Source: UBA10107 sp963835585
GTDB taxonomy: Archaea > Nanobdellota > Nanobdellia > Woesearchaeales > UBA10107
Direction of reading: 5' to 3'
NCBI GenBank assembly: GCA_963835585.1
Contig: CAWIGF010000003.1
Location: 617,494-681,493 of the forward strand
DNA length: 64,000 bases
The stretch's first letter is position 1; each line of letters opens with the position of its first letter. A program made the translations under genes and the position numbers. A model generated the notes under the pieces. That model saw nothing but the letters and a program-made list of their open reading frames with translations. It made no database searches and was not told where the DNA came from. Below are positions 61,226-64,000 of the stretch, in pieces.

Positions 61226-61255
61226 ACGGGTCATCAGAAATGATGCTTGGCGTTA
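61226..61255 (+). other. tRNA intron 1 (noncanonical, position 29/30)
   Basis: 30 bases with a CATCA-GAAA-TGATG hairpin. Ends are ambiguous by one base because A flanks both sites. Presumed bulge-helix-bulge substrate of the tRNA splicing endonuclease. Confidence 0.75.
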
Positions 61256-61263
61256 GCCTGGAA

Positions 61264-61288
61264 TAACTTTCCAAGGAAAGTACCATAG
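61264..61288 (+). other. tRNA intron 2 (canonical, position 37/38)
   Basis: 25 bases with the near-perfect hairpin ACTTTCC-AA-GGAAAGT. The boundary could shift by one base. Confidence 0.78.
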
Positions 61289-61395
61289 AGCTTGTTTCCG
61301 CAAGGATATCCCGGTCCAAATCCGGGCCACGGCGTCCTTTTCTTGTTCATAACTTATCGTGGTTTATAGGCTAGCTCGTCTTATGGAGCAAAACC

Positions 61396-62574
61396 ATGGA
61401 AGAGATACATAACTACAAAAAAAGACTTGAAAGGGTATTAGACCGTGTTCTAAGAGAAGACATGTGCGAAGACAACAAAGAAATAATCCTAAAATTCAAG
61501 GATTATTGTGTCCTTAACGGAATAGGCTACCCAAAGACAGAAAGGTATTTACAGGACTGCATAAAGCTTGGAAGAATTTTGAAAAAGCCTTTTTCTCAGG
61601 CAACGAAAGATGATTTGATGAAAGTCATAGTCCATATAGAAGAAACCAATTTAAGTTTCCAAACGAAAATGGGTTTTAAGATTTTGGTGAAGAAATTATT
61701 CAAGTGCATCAGAGGAACACAAGGAAAGAAAGAGTATCCAGAAGAGGTTAAATGGATTGTGCTTGGCTGTGGGGCAAATAAACATAAATTGCCCGAGGAA
61801 CTTTTGACAGAGAAGGAAATTGAATCAATAATAAGGCATGCTGATACTATGAGAGATAAGGCATTAATTTCATGCCTCGCTGAATCGGGTTGCAGAATAT
61901 CAGAAATCGGAAATATGAAAATAAAACATGTTTCTTTTGAAGAACATGGCGCAAGATTAACTGTTGCAGGAAAAACAGGGGCTAGAAAGATATTGATAAT
62001 TTCTAGTGCTCCATATCTTCAGCAATGGATTAATCAGCATCCATTCAATACTAATTCTGAGAATTTCTTGTGGGTTACTTCTGAAAACTCATTAGTGTGT
62101 TATGAAAGAATTCTGGCGATAATAAAATTAGCAGCGAAGAGGGCAGAAATACAAAAGCGTATTTATCCGCATTTGTTCAGGCATTCAAGGGCAACGGCAT
62201 TAGCTACATTAATGAGCGATGCATCCATGAAGCAGTATTTTGGATGGACACAGCAGAGCAAGATGGCTTCGATTTACATCCACATGTCTGGCAAAGATAC
62301 TGACGAAGTTATCTTGCGAGCGAATGGAATTGAGATTAAGAAAGAGCAGAGGCAACGATTATTAGAGCCGAAGAAATGCATGCGCTGTTTTGTTGTGAAT
62401 GAAGCTACAAATAAATACTGCAAAGTGTGCGGGTTTTCATTGGATAAGGAAGAAGCTGAAATAATACTGAAAGCAGATGTTGAAAGAAAACAGGCAGATG
62501 ATATTATGAACAGACTGATGAAAGATAATGAGATATTGGAATTGATTAAAGAGAAACTTAAACCGATGGTTTGA
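61396..62574 (+). CDS. Tyrosine recombinase/integrase with C-terminal zinc ribbon
   Basis: 392 residues. Core-binding N-terminal domain (about 25-110), catalytic domain with ESGCRISEI (Arg I), HLFRHSRAT (HxxR) and the nucleophile Tyr in SIYIHMS. After it a zinc ribbon CMRC...CKVCG (about 332-350) and a helical tail. The gene begins 62 bp after the tRNA-Ser gene, the usual seat of tRNA-targeting integrases. It may be the integrase of an element extending beyond base 64000. Confidence 0.9.
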   Translation: MEEIHNYKKRLERVLDRVLREDMCEDNKEIILKFKDYCVLNGIGYPKTERYLQDCIKLGRILKKPFSQATKDDLMKVIVHIEETNLSFQTKMGFKILVKKLFKCIRGTQGKKEYPEEVKWIVLGCGANKHKLPEELLTEKEIESIIRHADTMRDKALISCLAESGCRISEIGNMKIKHVSFEEHGARLTVAGKTGARKILIISSAPYLQQWINQHPFNTNSENFLWVTSENSLVCYERILAIIKLAAKRAEIQKRIYPHLFRHSRATALATLMSDASMKQYFGWTQQSKMASIYIHMSGKDTDEVILRANGIEIKKEQRQRLLEPKKCMRCFVVNEATNKYCKVCGFSLDKEEAEIILKADVERKQADDIMNRLMKDNEILELIKEKLKPMV

Positions 62575-62691
62575 AAGTCACTAGGTTATATCATTATACT
62601 TTCTTTGGATTTTTATTTCATGACAGTAATCATTTAATAATTTGCTTCAGAATAAGAAATTTGATTGAAGAATATTCTATTTAAAATGAGT

Positions 62692-63135
62692 TTATTTATT
62701 TTCAAAATAATTCATTTTCATAACATAAAAAAATAAAAAAGGTACAAGTACCAATAACATTGGAAGAATTATTCCGACAAACCAAAGGAATGCTTCATAT
62801 GCTATTGTTGTTAATCCAATGCCAAATAAAATAATCATTAACTTTGCATACACCAAAATAAACAGTGTACCACCAATAAATACAAGATTTGTTATCAAGA
62901 TTGTTTTAATTATCAAATAAAAAATTTTATTTTTGTCTACATAGTCGTTAGTAAGTATAAAAACAAGATAACCAAGAATATATAAAATTATTAAACCACA
63001 CCACTTTAACAAAGTTTGATAATCGACCGTTGTTTGAGTGGCTTCAAAATATATTTGTAATGCAACAATAAAGAATATCCCTATTGTAAATGTCAAATGG
63101 AATGTGTCTTTAATGTCTTCTATATATTCATTCAT
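62692..63135 (-). CDS. Four-TM membrane protein
   Basis: 147 residues with four transmembrane helices (about 15-32, 45-62, 75-100, 105-140), Phe/Ile/Leu-rich. Shares a palindromic ATTTAAAT (63159-63166), 27.5 bp away, with the divergent lipoprotein. A/T-rich like the rest of this tail. Not recognised. Confidence 0.65.
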   Translation of the reverse strand: MNEYIEDIKDTFHLTFTIGIFFIVALQIYFEATQTTVDYQTLLKWCGLIILYILGYLVFILTNDYVDKNKIFYLIIKTILITNLVFIGGTLFILVYAKLMIILFGIGLTTIAYEAFLWFVGIILPMLLVLVPFLFFYVMKMNYFENK

Positions 63136-63158
63136 GTTGGCACAGGTAATTAGGAAAG

Positions 63159-63166
63159 ATTTAAAT
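63159..63166. promoter_or_regulatory. Palindromic TATA-like box between divergent genes
   Basis: ATTTAAAT centred 27.5 bp from the minus ATG (63135) and 28.5 bp from the plus ATG (63191), the same design as 47388-47395. Confidence 0.5.
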
Positions 63167-63190
63167 ATTTACCGATTATATGTATGAACC

Positions 63191-63412
63191 ATGCGTAGAA
63201 AAATAACAATTAAATCAGTATCGCTTGCTTTAATCCTGTTATTTTGTGTTTTTTTACTCACAAGCTGTAATAACATTCAAGCTATACAAAGCAACACCCA
63301 AAATAATATATGTACTTTAACTACAGGTCAAGAAGCATGTAATTCTCAATTAATCGGTTGTCAATGGATTATTAATAATGAAACGGTAGCAGGAAAGTGT
63401 GTTCCCAAATAA
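63191..63412 (+). CDS. Small Cys-containing lipoprotein
   Basis: 73 residues. Signal peptide with lipobox-like LLTSCNN at about 22-28, then a short outer part with four cysteines (CTLTTGQEAC, GCQW, GKC) that could form two disulfides. Not recognised. Confidence 0.62.
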   Translation: MRRKITIKSVSLALILLFCVFLLTSCNNIQAIQSNTQNNICTLTTGQEACNSQLIGCQWIINNETVAGKCVPK

Positions 63413-63462
63413 AATCTGTGTGTCTAAATAGCTTGTAATTCATTACGAGTGATTCAATCATT

Positions 63463-63750
63463 TTAGGCGACGACATTTCTTGCCTCATTTTGATAATAAA
63501 TCGTATTGTCCCTAATCTCATACTTCAACCTAATCCCATGTCCGCATGACAATTCAATAAAGCCCATTTCTTTAAGGAAGAACAATGTCTCGAAAAACAT
63601 CTGCTTTGTTATGCTGAAATTCCTGCAAATCTTCTCAGAAGCTGTGCTGTAAGGGATGTATTGCTTCTGTATGGCTTGCTGCAATTCATACAGCCTCTTA
63701 AGCTCCAATGTCCATAATCCAAGCTTCTCTTCAAGAGGTATTTGTATCAT
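63463..63750 (-). CDS. Small winged-helix-like protein
   Basis: 95 residues. ICRNFSITKQMFFETLFFLKEMGFIEL reads as a recognition helix followed by a wing (IRLKYEIRDNTIYY), typical of a winged-helix DNA-binding protein. It is probably a regulator of the element next to the integrase. Its ATG lies inside a 28-codon upstream ORF. Confidence 0.6.
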   Translation of the reverse strand: MIQIPLEEKLGLWTLELKRLYELQQAIQKQYIPYSTASEKICRNFSITKQMFFETLFFLKEMGFIELSCGHGIRLKYEIRDNTIYYQNEARNVVA

Positions 63751-63817
63751 TAGTTGCCTCTTGATGCAGTTTCAGCAGGATTTTTATCCATTCTGGTTCG
63801 TTTTGTTCTTCGTTCAT
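63731..63817 (-). CDS. Possible 28-aa leader peptide or small protein
   Basis: ATG at 63817 to TGA at 63731, starting MNEEQNEPEWIKILLKLHQE and overlapping the start of the winged-helix gene by 20 bases in another frame. It may be a small protein or a coupled upstream ORF. Weak evidence. Confidence 0.35.
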   Translation of the reverse strand: MNEEQNEPEWIKILLKLHQEATNDTNTS

Positions 63818-64000
63818 TGTTTTGTTCTCTGTTGTTTTAAAACTTTAAATAAGTAAAGTCAGAAAACTGAGCAATTACTCAGGAAACCTGACCTTCGCTT
63901 ATAGTATGTTGGTTTGAATGTTTAAATGAGTGAGTCCAAAAATTATCTGATTTGGATATTTTTGTTGCATAAGTTAGTATTTATGCCTTGTAGCATTCCT
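63818..64000. other. A/T-rich intergenic tail of the window
   Basis: 183 bp. Contains the promoter of the minus-strand pair (TTTAAAG-type boxes near 63843-63850) and a weak palindrome ACTGAGCAATTACTCAGG. No gene seen. Confidence 0.3.

Larger units (their letters stand above)
61196..61334 (+). tRNA. tRNA-Ser(GGA) with two introns
   Basis: Acceptor GCCGTGG (61196-61202) pairs with CCACGGC (61327-61333); discriminator G at 61334; CCA not encoded. D arm with GCA/TGC and GG in the loop. Removing 61226-61255 (30 bases) and 61264-61288 (25 bases) gives the perfect anticodon arm CAAGC-CTGGAAA-GCTTG, anticodon GGA at 61260-61262. A long variable arm (TCC-GCAA-GGA) and discriminator G fit serine. T arm CCCGG-TCCAAAT-CCGGG has C at position 55. 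The second intron is at the canonical 37/38 site, the first in the anticodon stem (29/30, or 28/29). A TATA-like CTTTAAAA lies about 31 bp upstream. Confidence 0.88.

Noticed and set aside
61226..61288. A single long tRNA intron
   Set aside because: The anticodon GGA and CTGGAA lie in the middle of the segment; removing all of it would delete the anticodon.

Overview
The window is archaeal. It carries TFB, family-B polymerase, aIF2-gamma, aEF-1A/aEF-2, eukaryote-like ribosomal proteins (L10e, S6e, L7Ae, S28e, L24e), a NOG1-type GTPase, class III prepilin-like proteins and a tRNA with archaeal-type introns. The many small proteins of no recognisable family, the pilin style, the Cys-rich and DCNDxD surface motifs and the half-size MFS protein suggest a DPANN archaeon (Woesearchaeota/Pacearchaeota/Aenigmarchaeota-like). 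That placement is an inference from gene style, not from a tree. TAG, TGA and TAA are all used as stops. Most genes that head a transcription unit have a TATA-like box centred about 26 bp before the start codon, so leaderless mRNAs appear to be the rule. The clear exceptions are some translation genes (S6e, L7Ae, EF-1A, S10), which have longer and partly structured leaders, and the pilin operon.

Layout. 1-3.9 kb: the end of TFB, two small genes, then a minus-strand group with a methyltransferase-kinase fusion. 3.9-10 kb: lipoprotein, IleRS and a family-B DNA polymerase with several catalytic residues replaced. 10-16.7 kb: FG-GAP lipoprotein, a three-gene pilin operon, L10e, a YvcK/CofD-like protein and a NOG1-like GTPase. 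16.8-18.1 kb: a complete 890-bp IS with 14-bp inverted repeats and a 9-bp target duplication, inserted beside the S6e promoter. 18.2-25.7 kb: S6e-aIF2-gamma, class II ribonucleotide reductase, an MFS gene interrupted by TAG, a stand-alone NFACT-R protein and two tandem HIT proteins that both lack the catalytic histidine.

25.7-46.4 kb is the most striking region. It is a minus-strand surface-protein locus with three giant secreted or anchored proteins (1124, 1856 and 3127 aa) built from PQQ-type beta-propellers, right-handed beta-helices, LamG, PKD and lipase domains. Two of them follow small ribbon-helix-helix (RHH) genes and end in a transmembrane helix with the same kind of cytoplasmic helical tail. 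A 64-aa gene looks like a stand-alone copy of that tail. A lipoprotein hydrolase, two small membrane proteins and a pilin-like SHOCT protein sit between the giants, and a prepilin peptidase lies upstream. My best guess is an adhesion or host-contact system.

46.5-50.3 kb: prepilin peptidase and a degenerate cis-prenyltransferase diverge from one palindromic TATA box. They are followed by an extracytoplasmic JAMM-protease-like protein and a paralogue whose JAMM motif is destroyed. 50.3-61 kb: proline iminopeptidase, the L7Ae-S28e-L24e-Ndk-aEF-2 cluster, small membrane proteins, EF-1A and S10. 61.2-64 kb: a tRNA-Ser(GGA) best read as carrying two introns, with a tyrosine integrase directly downstream and a gene-poor tail that probably begins an integrated element running past the window.
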